In this document: piece by piece, positions 10,087 through 19,281 of the stretch
Position numbering within the stretch: position 1 is the stretch's first letter
Layout of the letters: every line of letters starts with the position of its first letter
Source of the DNA: Mesorhizobium sp. WSM2240
GTDB lineage: Bacteria; Pseudomonadota; Alphaproteobacteria; Rhizobiales; Rhizobiaceae
NCBI RefSeq assembly: GCF_040438645.1
Contig: NZ_CP159253.1
Location: forward strand, 3,782,001-3,846,000
DNA: 64,000 bases
Reading direction: 5' to 3'
Position numbers and translations under genes: made by a program
The notes under the pieces: model-generated
Told to the model about the DNA's origin: nothing
The model's input: only the letters and a program-made list of their open reading frames with translations
Databases searched by the model: none

Positions 10087-11000
10087 GCGGTTGCCCCCAT
10101 ACGGAAACCGCGCGGCGTAGTCAGCGTCGGCGCGTCACGCCCCCGCTCCTCACTGGCCACGACCTGATCGAGTTCGGCCAGACGGCCGCGTCCGGCGAGC
10201 GTTCGCGAACCCAGGCGCGGGCGCGCCGCGAGCAGGCCGCGGGTATAGGGATGAAGCGGATTTTCGAACAGAGTCCGCGTATCCTGTTCCTCGACTAGTC
10301 GACCTTGATCCATGACACCGACGCGCCGGCACATATTGGCAATCACTCCGAGGTCATGGCTGACGAGCAGCACGGCTGTTCCCTCGGCCGTGCAAAGCTC
10401 GGCGATCAATTCCAGCACGCCCGCCTGTACCGTGACATCGAGCGCGGTGGTCGGCTCGTCCGCGATCAGCAGGTCGGGGCGACAGGCCAGTGCAATCGCG
10501 ATCATGACGCGCTGGCGCATCCCCCCGGAGAGTTGGTGAGGGTAGGACCGCGCGCGCTCCTCGGGCGACGGCACCCGAACGCTTTCCAGCGCCTCGACGG
10601 CTTTCCGGCGCGCTTCCGGCCACCCCATGCCGCGGTGGACGACGAACATTTCGGCGATCTGCCGGCCGATCGTCGCCAGCGGATTGAGCGCCGTCATCGG
10701 CTCCTGAAACACCATCGCCATGCGGTCGCCGCGCAGGCGGCGCCTTGCACGGCTGCCGAGCTTCAGGACGTCCTGGCCCTGGAAAATGATTGAGCCGCCC
10801 GTAACTTCCAGCGGGCGCTTCAGCAGCCCCATCACCGACAGCCCGGTGATGCTTTTCCCGGAGCCGGATTCTCCCACAAGCCCGTAGGTTTCCCCTGGCA
10901 GGATGTCGAAAGACACGTCGTGAAGGAGTTCGTTGTGCCTGCCGATGCCGATATGCAGGTTACGGACGGAGAGGACGGGATCGGGAAGAGTACTGCTCAT
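10083..11000 (-). CDS. dipeptide/oligopeptide ABC transporter ATP-binding protein (DppD/OppD type)
   Basis: 305 residues with Walker A GESGSGKS, signature LSGGMRQRVMIAIAL, Walker B LLIADEPTTALDVT and the C-terminal HPYTRGLL element. First of two non-identical ATPases needed for a Dpp/Opp transporter. Both ends overlap neighbours by four bases (ATGA), so it is translationally coupled to the permease gene upstream and the second ATPase downstream. Confidence 0.93.
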   Translation of the reverse strand: MSSTLPDPVLSVRNLHIGIGRHNELLHDVSFDILPGETYGLVGESGSGKSITGLSVMGLLKRPLEVTGGSIIFQGQDVLKLGSRARRRLRGDRMAMVFQEPMTALNPLATIGRQIAEMFVVHRGMGWPEARRKAVEALESVRVPSPEERARSYPHQLSGGMRQRVMIAIALACRPDLLIADEPTTALDVTVQAGVLELIAELCTAEGTAVLLVSHDLGVIANMCRRVGVMDQGRLVEEQDTRTLFENPLHPYTRGLLAARPRLGSRTLAGRGRLAELDQVVASEERGRDAPTLTTPRGFRMGATA

Positions 11001-11818
11001 GCCTTCCGGGTCCTCATATGAGGGTCGAGCATGTCGCGCAGCCCGTCACCCAGCAGGTTGAAGCCAAGGACCGTGATGAAGATCGCCAGCCCGGGAAAGA
11101 TGGAGGCCCAGGGCGCGGTACGGATCAACTCACGTGCGTCGGTAAGCATGTTGCCCCAACTCGGCTGCGGCGGTCGGATGCCGACGCCGAGAAAGGACAG
11201 CGCTGCCTCGGCCAGAACCGCGCCGCCGATCCCGAGCGTCGCGATGACCAGGACGGGGCCGAGGATATTCGGCAATATCTGCGTGCGCATGATGTTCGTG
11301 TCGTCAAAGCCGGCCGCCCGCGCCGCCTGCACAAAACCCTGGTTCTTGAGCGAGAGCGTAGAACTGCGGGCGATGCGGCAGGTCCAGGACCAGTTGGTCA
11401 GGCCGAGCGCAATCAGGAGGCTCGGCAGGCCCGGCCCCAGCACCGCCATGATGGCGAGCGCGAAAACCAGGGACGGGATCGCCAGCATGACGTTCGTCAG
11501 CCCGTTCACGAGATCGTCCCACCAGCCGCCGAAATAGCCGGCCGAAACGCCGAGCGCCGTGCCGATGATCGAGTTGATCAATTGCGAGACCAGACCGACG
11601 GTGAGCGACACCCGCGCGCCGTAGAGGACGCGGGAAAAGACGTCGCGGCCCTGCCCGTCGGTGCCCAGCCAATGGTCCCAGCTTGGCGGCATTTCGGAAT
11701 TCATCAGGTCCGCGTCGAACACTGGATCGTAGGGTGCGATCCAGCCGGCGCTGAGCGCGGCGGCGACAACGAGCAGCGCCAGCGCCAGCCCGAAGATGAA
11801 GTTGAAGCGCAACCGCAT
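10997..11818 (-). CDS. dipeptide ABC transporter permease (DppC/OppC type)
   Basis: 273 residues, about six membrane helices, with an N-terminal anchor helix and the DHWLGTDGQGRDVFSRVLYG motif seen at the same place in DppC. The EAA-type cytoplasmic loop reads QAARAAGFDDTNIMRTQILP. Forms the inner-membrane channel with the DppB-type subunit. The gap to the upstream permease is three bases. Confidence 0.93.
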   Translation of the reverse strand: MRLRFNFIFGLALALLVVAAALSAGWIAPYDPVFDADLMNSEMPPSWDHWLGTDGQGRDVFSRVLYGARVSLTVGLVSQLINSIIGTALGVSAGYFGGWWDDLVNGLTNVMLAIPSLVFALAIMAVLGPGLPSLLIALGLTNWSWTCRIARSSTLSLKNQGFVQAARAAGFDDTNIMRTQILPNILGPVLVIATLGIGGAVLAEAALSFLGVGIRPPQPSWGNMLTDARELIRTAPWASIFPGLAIFITVLGFNLLGDGLRDMLDPHMRTRKA

Positions 11819-11821
11819 GAA

Positions 11822-12757
11822 TCAAGTCACCTTGATGCGCGGATCGATGGCGGCATAGGCGACGTCGACCAGCATGTTGATGACAAGGAACCACAACACG
11901 ATGACGATGACCGTGCCCTGAACCACGGGAATGTCGCGCGTCGACACGCTGTCGACCAGGAGCGATCCGATCCCCGGCCAGGAAAACAGCTTCTCGATGA
12001 CGATCGCCTGCCCCATGAGCGAGCCGATCTGCAGGCCGAGCGTGGTCAGGATCAGCACCAGCACGTTGCGGGTGACATGGGCGCGCACCAGGCGCGGCTC
12101 GGACACACCCTTGGCGCGCGCCGTGCGCACGAAATCGGCGTTCATCACGTCCAGGACGCCGGCCCGGGTGGTTCTGGCCAGGAGCGCCATCGGCGATACG
12201 CCGAGCGCGATGGCCGGCAATATGATGTATTCGATACTTCCGGCCTGATAACCGAAGCTGGGCAGCAGGCCGAGTTGCAGCGCGAAGACATACATCAGAA
12301 GCAGGCCGAACCAGAACTCGGGAAGGGACAGGCCGGAAACCGCCATCATCATCGTGCCGGTGTCGAAGATGCTGCCTGGCTTCAGCGCGGCGAGAAATCC
12401 CAGCGGGATGCCGATCGCCGCGGCGAGCGCCATCGCCGCCAGCGCGAGCTTTATGGACGGCCAGAGCCGCGGCTCGATCACATCCCACACCGGCGAGCGT
12501 GTCCGGTAGGAAATTCCAAGGTCGAAATGCGCCAGCCCCCACAGATAGTCCCACAAGCGGACCAGCAGAGGCTTGTCCAGCCCGAACTGTTCATTCAGAT
12601 GCGCCAGGACATCCGCATTCATGACGTTGCGCCCCTCCGCCATCAGGCTCGTTATGAACGAACCGGGGACGACGCTGAATATGACGAAGATGACGATGAT
12701 GACCGCCAGCAGGGTCGGAATCATCTGCAGCGTGCGACGGATGATAAAGCGCAACAT
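11822..12757 (-). CDS. dipeptide ABC transporter permease (DppB/OppB type)
   Basis: 311 residues from the ATG at 12757 (MLRFIIRRTLQMIPTLLAVI), the usual DppB start; a GGAGG lies about 12 bases upstream. Six predicted helices and the EAA loop ARAKGVSEPRLVRAHVTRNV. An in-frame start 18 codons further up adds a non-family extension and is less likely. Partner of the DppC-type permease immediately downstream. Confidence 0.92.
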   Translation of the reverse strand: MLRFIIRRTLQMIPTLLAVIIVIFVIFSVVPGSFITSLMAEGRNVMNADVLAHLNEQFGLDKPLLVRLWDYLWGLAHFDLGISYRTRSPVWDVIEPRLWPSIKLALAAMALAAAIGIPLGFLAALKPGSIFDTGTMMMAVSGLSLPEFWFGLLLMYVFALQLGLLPSFGYQAGSIEYIILPAIALGVSPMALLARTTRAGVLDVMNADFVRTARAKGVSEPRLVRAHVTRNVLVLILTTLGLQIGSLMGQAIVIEKLFSWPGIGSLLVDSVSTRDIPVVQGTVIVIVLWFLVINMLVDVAYAAIDPRIKVT

Positions 12758-12793
12758 AAGCGGGTTCTGCCTCCAATGGGCGGGCGCCGTGCG

Positions 12794-12825
12794 GCGGGCG
12801 GAACCGTGCAACCGGTCCCGCCCGC
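12794..12825 (-). promoter_or_regulatory. intercistronic stem-loop between substrate-binding and permease genes
   Basis: Arms GCGGGCGGAACCG and CGGTCCCGCCCGC pair over 13 bp around a six-base loop; the single DNA mismatch becomes a G-U pair in the leftward transcript. It lies right after the substrate-binding gene. Such hairpins commonly keep the binding-protein mRNA more abundant than the permease mRNA. No U-run follows, so a full terminator is unlikely. Confidence 0.55.
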
Positions 12826-12837
12826 TATGTCATTTCG

Positions 12838-14430
12838 CTAATTGCGCGATGCGGGCGCGGTGTCGTCGATCCAGATGTCTTCGTAGTCTTGGATCGCCAG
12901 TTCCGCACCGTTCGGCTTCAGCCCGTGGACCCACGGCTGGTAGGCCATCACGGCCTTGTTGTAGTTGAAGAACCAGATCGGCGCTTCTTCCTGCAGCAGG
13001 TTGTTCGCCTGCCTCAGCCGATCGTTCTGTTTTGCCGGGTCGGTTTCGTTGCCCGCCTGATCGATCAGCTTGTCGAAATCGGCATTGGAGAACTTGACGT
13101 AGTTGCAGGCGTTCTGCGGGGTCTTCGAATAGAAGCAGGTCAGGTATTTCAGCGGATCCGGACCGGACGAGTTCGACCAGATATAGGCCTCGAAATTGTC
13201 GGACAGGATCTTGTCCGACAGAACCGAGCCGTCCACCGGATCCGTCGTCACCGTGACGCCCACCTTGGCCAGCATCGGTATGATCGCCTCGACGATCGGA
13301 ACGCCCCAGCTTTCGTTCGGCGTGGCGGTCACCGAGAACTTCAGGCCGGTCTCGTATCCCGCTTCCTTCAGCAGTTCCTTGGCTTTTTCCGGATCATAAG
13401 GATAGGGCTTGGCATCCTTGTCGAAGGCCGGCGATGAAATCGGCAGCCAGGACACTGCGGGATAGGCCTTGTTCTTCGCCAGCTTCTTCACGATCAGGTC
13501 CTTGTCGATCGCGTAGTTGATCGCCTGACGGACGCGCTTGTCCTTGAACGCCTCGATCTTCGGATTGAAGCCGATATTACGGGTGTAGACCTCGGCCACC
13601 TCGAGAATGTGATCCTTCAGCGCCGGATCCTGGCCATAGGCTTCATATTGCACGGGCCCGAGAATGCTGGCGTCGATTTCGCCATTGCGAAAGGCCACGT
13701 CGCGAGCCGCTGCTTCGCCCATCAGCATGATGTCGAGCTTGTCGAGATGAGGCTTGCCCTCTTCATAATAGTCGTCGAACTTGACCATTTCGACCTTCGA
13801 GCCCGGAACGTAGTTGACGAGCTTGAACGGGCCGAGGCCGTTCGGCTTGGAGGCAAGCTGATCTTCGGGATAGTCCTTGGAATAGATCGGCGCGAAGTTC
13901 GACATCAGGTTCCAGCCGGGATTGGCCAGATTGATGAAGGTGATCTGGATGGTCCTGTCGTCGATCTTCTTCAGCCCGGAAATATGGTCGGCCTTGCCTC
14001 CCTGGAATTCGGCGACGCCTTCGATCTGCAGCATCTGCTCGGCGCCCGGCAGCGCCTTCTTGGGATCGGCCAGGCGGTTGTAGGACCAGATCACGTCATC
14101 GGCGTCGAGCTTGTCGCCATTGTGGAAGGTCGCTTCCTTGAGCTTGTAGGTATAGGTCTTGCCGTCGTCCGACGTGTCGACCGATTCCGCGAGGTCGAGC
14201 TCGGGCTTGCCGGTCTCCGGGTTCCATTTGTAGAGGGATCGGTTGATCGCCTTGGCGACGATCTCGTCCTGCGTATGCGGCGTCGCCGTGATGTCGAGCG
14301 AAGTGATGGAATTGCCGTAAGGCGCGGCGAACACGAATCTCCCGCCGTCCTTCGGCGTGGCGTCCTGCGCCAGCGCGGCGGTCGCTGTTCCAAGCGCAAG
14401 CGCCGCTATCAAGCCAAGTCTGGTCAACAT
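12838..14430 (-). CDS. ABC transporter substrate-binding protein, solute-binding family 5
   Basis: 530 residues. A signal peptide (MLTRLGLIAALALGTATAAL, then AQD) precedes a family-5 core with KLKEATFHNGDKLDADDVIW and the VRQAINYAIDK motif of peptide/nickel-binding proteins. Periplasmic receptor that passes ligand to the two permeases. The start at 14430 is chosen because GGGAGG lies about eight bases upstream; the longer frame to 14463 lacks a site. Ligand not known; the linked amidohydrolase and peptidases point to peptides or amidated amino acids. Confidence 0.93.
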   Translation of the reverse strand: MLTRLGLIAALALGTATAALAQDATPKDGGRFVFAAPYGNSITSLDITATPHTQDEIVAKAINRSLYKWNPETGKPELDLAESVDTSDDGKTYTYKLKEATFHNGDKLDADDVIWSYNRLADPKKALPGAEQMLQIEGVAEFQGGKADHISGLKKIDDRTIQITFINLANPGWNLMSNFAPIYSKDYPEDQLASKPNGLGPFKLVNYVPGSKVEMVKFDDYYEEGKPHLDKLDIMLMGEAAARDVAFRNGEIDASILGPVQYEAYGQDPALKDHILEVAEVYTRNIGFNPKIEAFKDKRVRQAINYAIDKDLIVKKLAKNKAYPAVSWLPISSPAFDKDAKPYPYDPEKAKELLKEAGYETGLKFSVTATPNESWGVPIVEAIIPMLAKVGVTVTTDPVDGSVLSDKILSDNFEAYIWSNSSGPDPLKYLTCFYSKTPQNACNYVKFSNADFDKLIDQAGNETDPAKQNDRLRQANNLLQEEAPIWFFNYNKAVMAYQPWVHGLKPNGAELAIQDYEDIWIDDTAPASRN

Positions 14431-14499
14431 CTTTGTGTTCCTCCCTGTGGGTTCGTCCTTCATTTTCGCTCCAGGACCGGGCGTGCCAGGCGCCCCGCC

Positions 14500-16125
14500 T
14501 CAGCCTCTGTCATGGACGATACGCCCATCCAGAATCGTCATCTCGCAGTGCGTGTCATGCAGGATCGTTTCGGGCTCGGCCGTCAGCAGATCGTTCGAGA
14601 ACACGGCGATGTCCGCCAGCATTCCAGGCTCCAGCCGGCCCTTCACTCTTTCCGCGTCCTGGGAATAGGCGCCATTTTCCGTATAGGCGCGTAGGGCCTG
14701 TTCAGGCGTCAATATCTCGGAAGCGTCCATCACCGTGCCCTTGTGGGTCTTGCGCGTCAGCATGGCGTATAGGTCCGGGAAGGGATTGGGCGAACAGACC
14801 GGCGAATCGCTGCCGGTGGACGACTTCATTCCCAGGCGGTCCCAGGTGGCGATCGGATAGGAGGAGAGCCCGCGCTCGGGTCCGAGAACCGTAACGTAGG
14901 CGTCGCCGAAATCGTAGATGAAGGCCTGCTGCGACGCGGGCAGAATGCCCGCCTCAAGCATCCGCCGGTTGAGCGCATCGTCGACATAGCCGCAATGCTC
15001 GATCCGGTGACGGCGCTTGTGATTCGGATCAGCGACGCGCACGCGCTCGTAGGCGCGCACGAGTTGATCGATGGCAGCGTCGCCGATGCCGTGGCAGACC
15101 ATGGTGTAGCCCATCGCGGTATAGCGGTCGACCAGTTCGAACAGCTGGTCATCCGACAGCATCCGAACTCCGAAATTGTTGGGCTGTCCCACGTAGGGTC
15201 GGCGCATCCATGCGGTACGTCCGCCGGCCGAGCCGTCGGTGAACACCTTCACTCCGCCGATGCGGAACATGTCGCTGCCGACCCCGGTGACGAAGCCAGC
15301 GGCATGGCAGGGCTCGACGATGGACGAACCGGGATCGCCCAGCAGCGTCGCCCAGACGCGGACCGGCAGGCGGCCGCTTCTCTCGGCTTGGTGATAGGCC
15401 TCGATTTCGGTCATGCCGTCGACCTGACCGACAGCCGCATCCATGCAGGAGGTGATGCCGAACTGCAAAAGGTGCCGGCCGCCCGCTTCGATGGCGTCGA
15501 CGATCTCGGCGAGAGAAGGCGTCGGCTGAACCTTGCGAACGAGGTCTAGAGCATTCTCCGCCAGCATTCCGGTCAGTTTTCCGTTCTCCCGCCCGATCAG
15601 GCCGCCATCGGGATCGGGCGTGTCGATATCGATTCCGGCCAGCGCCAGCGCCGGCGAATTCACGACCGCGACATGCCCACAGGCCCGCGTGACCGAAACC
15701 GGATGATCGGGCAGAGCGGCGTCGAGTTCCTGTATGGTGGGCATCAGGCCGTCTGGATAGCGGGTCTGGTCAAATCCGCGTGCCATGACCCATCTGCCTT
15801 TTGGCGTTTTGGCCGCACGTACCTGCAATGCGGCCAACAGCGCGGCGCGAGTCGGCGCGGCGTCGGGTGTGGCGTCGACCTTGCCGCGCAGCAGCCCTGT
15901 CGAGATCAAATGCAGATGTGCATCGTTCAGGCCAGGCATGGCAAAGCGCCCGGCCAGATCGATGACCTTCGTCCCCGGGCCGATCAGCGCCTCGATGTCG
16001 GCGTTCGAGCCGCTGGCCAACACCTTGTTGCCAAGGACCGCAATCGCCTCAGCGACCGGATTGCCGTAGCCGATCCAGATTTTGCCGCCATGCAGAACGA
16101 GATCGGCCTGGTTCGTGGAGTTCAT
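14500..16125 (-). CDS. amidohydrolase family protein (YtcJ-like)
   Basis: 541 residues. The N-terminal beta sandwich (VLHGGKIWIGYGNPVAEAIA) and the metal-binding His-x-His in NDAHLHLIST are typical of the YtcJ branch of the amidohydrolase superfamily; a later HRIEHCGYVDD and SDSPVCSPNPFPDLYAML complete the metal site and C-terminal region. It hydrolyses a C-N bond in the cytoplasm; substrate not known. First gene of the leftward peptide operon, divergent from the LysR gene at 16426. Confidence 0.88.
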   Translation of the reverse strand: MNSTNQADLVLHGGKIWIGYGNPVAEAIAVLGNKVLASGSNADIEALIGPGTKVIDLAGRFAMPGLNDAHLHLISTGLLRGKVDATPDAAPTRAALLAALQVRAAKTPKGRWVMARGFDQTRYPDGLMPTIQELDAALPDHPVSVTRACGHVAVVNSPALALAGIDIDTPDPDGGLIGRENGKLTGMLAENALDLVRKVQPTPSLAEIVDAIEAGGRHLLQFGITSCMDAAVGQVDGMTEIEAYHQAERSGRLPVRVWATLLGDPGSSIVEPCHAAGFVTGVGSDMFRIGGVKVFTDGSAGGRTAWMRRPYVGQPNNFGVRMLSDDQLFELVDRYTAMGYTMVCHGIGDAAIDQLVRAYERVRVADPNHKRRHRIEHCGYVDDALNRRMLEAGILPASQQAFIYDFGDAYVTVLGPERGLSSYPIATWDRLGMKSSTGSDSPVCSPNPFPDLYAMLTRKTHKGTVMDASEILTPEQALRAYTENGAYSQDAERVKGRLEPGMLADIAVFSNDLLTAEPETILHDTHCEMTILDGRIVHDRG

Positions 16126-16345
16126 ACTTTCTTTTCTTTTCTGCCCTGGTCACGAATGCCGCCCTGCCGTCACCGATAAGCCGCGCAATCGTCTTTGCGT
16201 CGGCAGCGTATTGAGGCTCCGGCCGGTCGACGTGGAAATTCGAAACTGTTGCCCTCCCGAATGCCCGCTTCCGTTGCGAGCTGTTCGTTTTGCCTACGTT
16301 GGGATGTCCGTAGCCGCATGGCCAATTCGCTTTTCGCACTCTCCC

Positions 16346-16360
16346 ATGCAAAATTTGCAT
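16346..16360. promoter_or_regulatory. candidate LysR operator (T-N11-A palindrome)
   Basis: The 15-bp perfect palindrome ATGCAAAATTTGCAT contains the LysR consensus T-N11-A. It lies 65 bp before the LysR start codon at 16426 and about 220 bp from the divergent amidohydrolase gene, a normal position for an activator/autorepressor site. Confidence 0.55.
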
Positions 16361-16425
16361 AACACAGCAATTGTATGGATATTGCCGCGTCTGGCCCGAC
16401 CGATGGCAACCGCAAGGGAGGCGGC

Positions 16426-17370
16426 ATGGAAATCAAATGGCTCGAGGATTTTGTGACGCTTGCGGAAACGTCGAGCTTTTCGCGGGCGGCTGAAGTCCGC
16501 AATGTCACCCAGCCCGCCTTCAGCCGACGCATCAAGCAGTTGGAGACATGGGTCGGGGCGCCACTCATTAGTCGAGCCACCATGCCCGCCGAACTGACGC
16601 CGGCCGGGCGCAACTTTCTGGTGATGGCGCAAGATGCAATCAGGATGTTTTATTCGGTGCGCGAATCGCTGCGCCCGCCCGCGGAGCAGGGGCTCATACG
16701 CTTTGCGGCCCTCCATACATTGACCATCACCTTCTTTCCGGTCTGGCTGCGGGAGTTGCAGCGGAACACTCACAAGTTTGGCACGTCCTTCATCGCCGAC
16801 AGGGGCGGCATCGAAGCGAACCTTGCTGCGCTGACGGACGGCGAAGCCGACTTCTTCCTGACCTATGCACATCGCGAAGTGCCATTTCACCTCGATCGCG
16901 AGAAATTTGCCTATCTGACGATCGGATCGGACCGGCTCATCCCCGTTGCGGCGCCGGAATTTCGTCTCGACAAATCGGCCGCGCCTGCAGCAGGCATTCT
17001 GGACAATCCGGATACGGCGAAGCTCGCCCTGCCCTATCTGGGCTACGGTTACAGCTCTTTCTTTGGCGTCGCGCTCGGAAACCTTTTCGCGAAGCACTCG
17101 CCGTTCCGACGCCAGACGGTGCATGAAAGCACGATCAGTGCAGGTCTCAAGGAGTTGGCGCTGATGGGTGCGGGCATCTGCTGGCTTCCGGAAAGCCTAG
17201 TCGAGGAAGACATTTCCAATGGTCGTCTCGCCGCCTGCTCAAACGACTGCATCTGGACGCTCGATCTCGAGATCCGGCTGTACCGCAGCTCGGAAAAGAC
17301 CAGCAGCGCCATGGTGGAAGCGCTCTGGCAGGCATCAAAGGGACTGGCGAAAGGCCTCAGCTCTTCATAA
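16426..17370 (+). CDS. LysR-family transcriptional regulator
   Basis: 314 residues from an ATG with GGGAGG six bases upstream. The winged helix reads MEIKWLEDFVTLAETSSFSR then NVTQPAFSRRIKQLETWVGA. The effector domain follows. Divergent from the amidohydrolase/Dpp operon, with a LysR-type palindrome between, so it probably controls peptide uptake. Its 3' end overlaps the convergent M55 gene by 14 bp. Confidence 0.92.
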   Translation: MEIKWLEDFVTLAETSSFSRAAEVRNVTQPAFSRRIKQLETWVGAPLISRATMPAELTPAGRNFLVMAQDAIRMFYSVRESLRPPAEQGLIRFAALHTLTITFFPVWLRELQRNTHKFGTSFIADRGGIEANLAALTDGEADFFLTYAHREVPFHLDREKFAYLTIGSDRLIPVAAPEFRLDKSAAPAAGILDNPDTAKLALPYLGYGYSSFFGVALGNLFAKHSPFRRQTVHESTISAGLKELALMGAGICWLPESLVEEDISNGRLAACSNDCIWTLDLEIRLYRSSEKTSSAMVEALWQASKGLAKGLSSS

Positions 17371-18157
17371 AGCGGTAGGCTCGCAAGATTTCAAAGTACT
17401 CGTCCGATACAAAGGCGACGGCACGCGCCCCGTCCCGGCGAACGCCTGGGTACCATGAGGCACGGTAGGCATCGACGGGATTGCTGAATTCGATGACGAT
17501 CTCGATTCTTTCCGGAATCCGGGGCACAGCCTGCTGCGCCCCGTCACACAGCGCCCTTTCGACGGCTTCCCGTATGGCGGCTCGCGCCGCCGCCGGCGCA
17601 AGAGAGATGGTGGCTGCGCCGACTCCCTTGGAGGTCTCGACTGTGGCTATCCCCGGAACGAGGGCTCTGGCGTCTGCGCAAATGCCTTCATCGCCGGAAA
17701 GAAATGCCGACCGAACACCATACCGCGCGGCGCACAGTGCATTCAACGTGAATTCGGAGGCCGTCTCCCCGTTCAGGGTCAGGCGGGAAATACGCAATGT
17801 CGATGTATGGGCGAGCGGGTTGTCCTCCGCGCCGGCCTTGGAATGATAGCCCGTATAGAGCGCGGCATCGAAGCTTTTGTCGATGCCGAACATCATTGCG
17901 TCCGGATGCCCGGACCAGCCCCTCACGATGCGCACAAAGGGCGGCATATGCTCGAGAATGAGGTTGCGCCCGCTGTCATGCGCATCCTTGATCACGATTT
18001 CGGTCGCACCGGCTGCCTGCGCGCCGTCGCAGGCGGCCAGGACCTCCGCCGTCATCAGTTCGCGGAATTCCTTATGGTCGGCATGAGTTCTTTCCGCCTC
18101 ATCCCAGGACAGGATACCTGCCGTGCCTTCGATATCGGCCGAAATGAAAACTCTCAT
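17357..18157 (-). CDS. M55 family metallopeptidase (D-aminopeptidase, DppA-like)
   Basis: 266 residues starting MRVFISADIEGTAGILSWDE, the M55 signature with its metal-binding Asp and Glu; KDAHDSGRN and GYHSKAG supply further ligand positions and FLSGDEGIC is conserved. M55 enzymes are zinc-dependent and release N-terminal D-amino acids from short peptides. The ATG at 18157 overlaps the stop of the P1 peptidase gene (ATGA), with GAGG upstream, so a longer start is rejected. Suggests use of D-amino-acid peptides, perhaps from peptidoglycan. Confidence 0.9.
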   Translation of the reverse strand: MRVFISADIEGTAGILSWDEAERTHADHKEFRELMTAEVLAACDGAQAAGATEIVIKDAHDSGRNLILEHMPPFVRIVRGWSGHPDAMMFGIDKSFDAALYTGYHSKAGAEDNPLAHTSTLRISRLTLNGETASEFTLNALCAARYGVRSAFLSGDEGICADARALVPGIATVETSKGVGAATISLAPAAARAAIREAVERALCDGAQQAVPRIPERIEIVIEFSNPVDAYRASWYPGVRRDGARAVAFVSDEYFEILRAYRFMKS

Positions 18158-19182
18158 CCTCGTTCCCTCAACCATTCGCTCAAGGCCGGAAATCTGCGGC
18201 CATTTCGCCCGACCACGCTTTCTGCCGCGCACATTGCGTTCAGCACGGCTTCGGCCGTGGCTTCCACGACGGCTTCGAAAACGGGGTCGATGTGTCTGTC
18301 ATCGAGACGCGCCATCGAGCTGAACGGCGAAGAGGGGACATGCGGCAAGGGATCGGCGGTCGTGAAGGCGATGGCAATGTCGCCGCTGCCGTGCCCCCAG
18401 TACGAACCAAGGCGGGCGATGCCGGCGCCGGCCCGGCGCGCAACGCGGTTAAGCTGCCGGTCGCCGAGCGGGATGTCGGTGCCGAGAATGATGATGATCG
18501 ACCCGCTTTCAGGCGGGCTGAGCCCTTTCGGATCGGCCATGCGCCCATCGGGGAGGATGAGATCCCCTGCTCTGCCGAAGTTCGACAGGACCAGGGCGCC
18601 GAGCGTGAAGCCGCGATCCTCGATCTTCACATGCCGGGATGAGCTTCCGATGCCGGCCTTGAAGCCGAAAGACGTCATCCCCGCCCCGGCGCCGATGCTG
18701 CCCTGCTCGACCGGTCCGACGCTCGCGGCATCCAACGCGGCCTCGGCGTCCTGCCGGGCAACCGCCATCGCCTGAATATCGTTGATGCTGCCATCGTTGC
18801 ATTCGCACACGACAGGATTGACTGTGCTGGTTTCGCGGCCGATCTCCGGATTGGCGGCGATGGCCCTCTTGATCAGCGCTTCAACGCATGGCGCGACCGA
18901 GAATGTGTTGGTCAGAAGGATCGGCGTTTCGATCGCACCCAGTTCGGCCAGTTGCATGAGACCCGCAGACTTGCCGAAGCCATTGATGATCTCGACTGCC
19001 GCCCTGACCTTGGATTTGAAGAGGTCGTCGCCATGTGGCAGTACGGCCGTGACACCTGTCGCCAGCCCATCGGCGAGGATCGTCTTATGGCCGACCAGGA
19101 CACCCGGCACGTCGGTAATTGCGTTATTGTGGCCCGGCGCCAGCCGCCCTACGCCAAGGCCGAAGTGCCGCGCTATCCCCAT
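18154..19182 (-). CDS. P1 family peptidase (DmpA/BapA-type aminopeptidase)
   Basis: 342 residues from an ATG at 19182 (a TTG two codons earlier is possible). Starts MGIARHFGLGVGRLAPGHNN with ITDVPGVLVGH, as in DmpA. The Gly-Ser pair in SGSIIIILGTDIPLG matches the self-cleavage site that creates the N-terminal Ser nucleophile of the small subunit. Family enzymes hydrolyse L- and D-aminopeptides and beta-peptides. Coupled by ATGA to the M55 gene; together they extend the peptide-degradation set beside the Dpp operon. Confidence 0.9.
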   Translation of the reverse strand: MGIARHFGLGVGRLAPGHNNAITDVPGVLVGHKTILADGLATGVTAVLPHGDDLFKSKVRAAVEIINGFGKSAGLMQLAELGAIETPILLTNTFSVAPCVEALIKRAIAANPEIGRETSTVNPVVCECNDGSINDIQAMAVARQDAEAALDAASVGPVEQGSIGAGAGMTSFGFKAGIGSSSRHVKIEDRGFTLGALVLSNFGRAGDLILPDGRMADPKGLSPPESGSIIIILGTDIPLGDRQLNRVARRAGAGIARLGSYWGHGSGDIAIAFTTADPLPHVPSSPFSSMARLDDRHIDPVFEAVVEATAEAVLNAMCAAESVVGRNGRRFPALSEWLRERG

Positions 19183-19281
19183 TCTCAAATCACGCTCATC
19201 ACGCAGGCGCCGCTCGTCAGACCGCTTTCCGATTCAGCTCTTCAAGAGCTGCCCGGAGATAGATTTGCTGAAGACGGCGTG

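Noticed and set aside
11018..12841. 607-residue plus-strand open frame
   Set aside because: Antisense to two permease genes; composition is Arg/Gln/Asp/His-rich, typical of the shadow of a GC-rich membrane gene.
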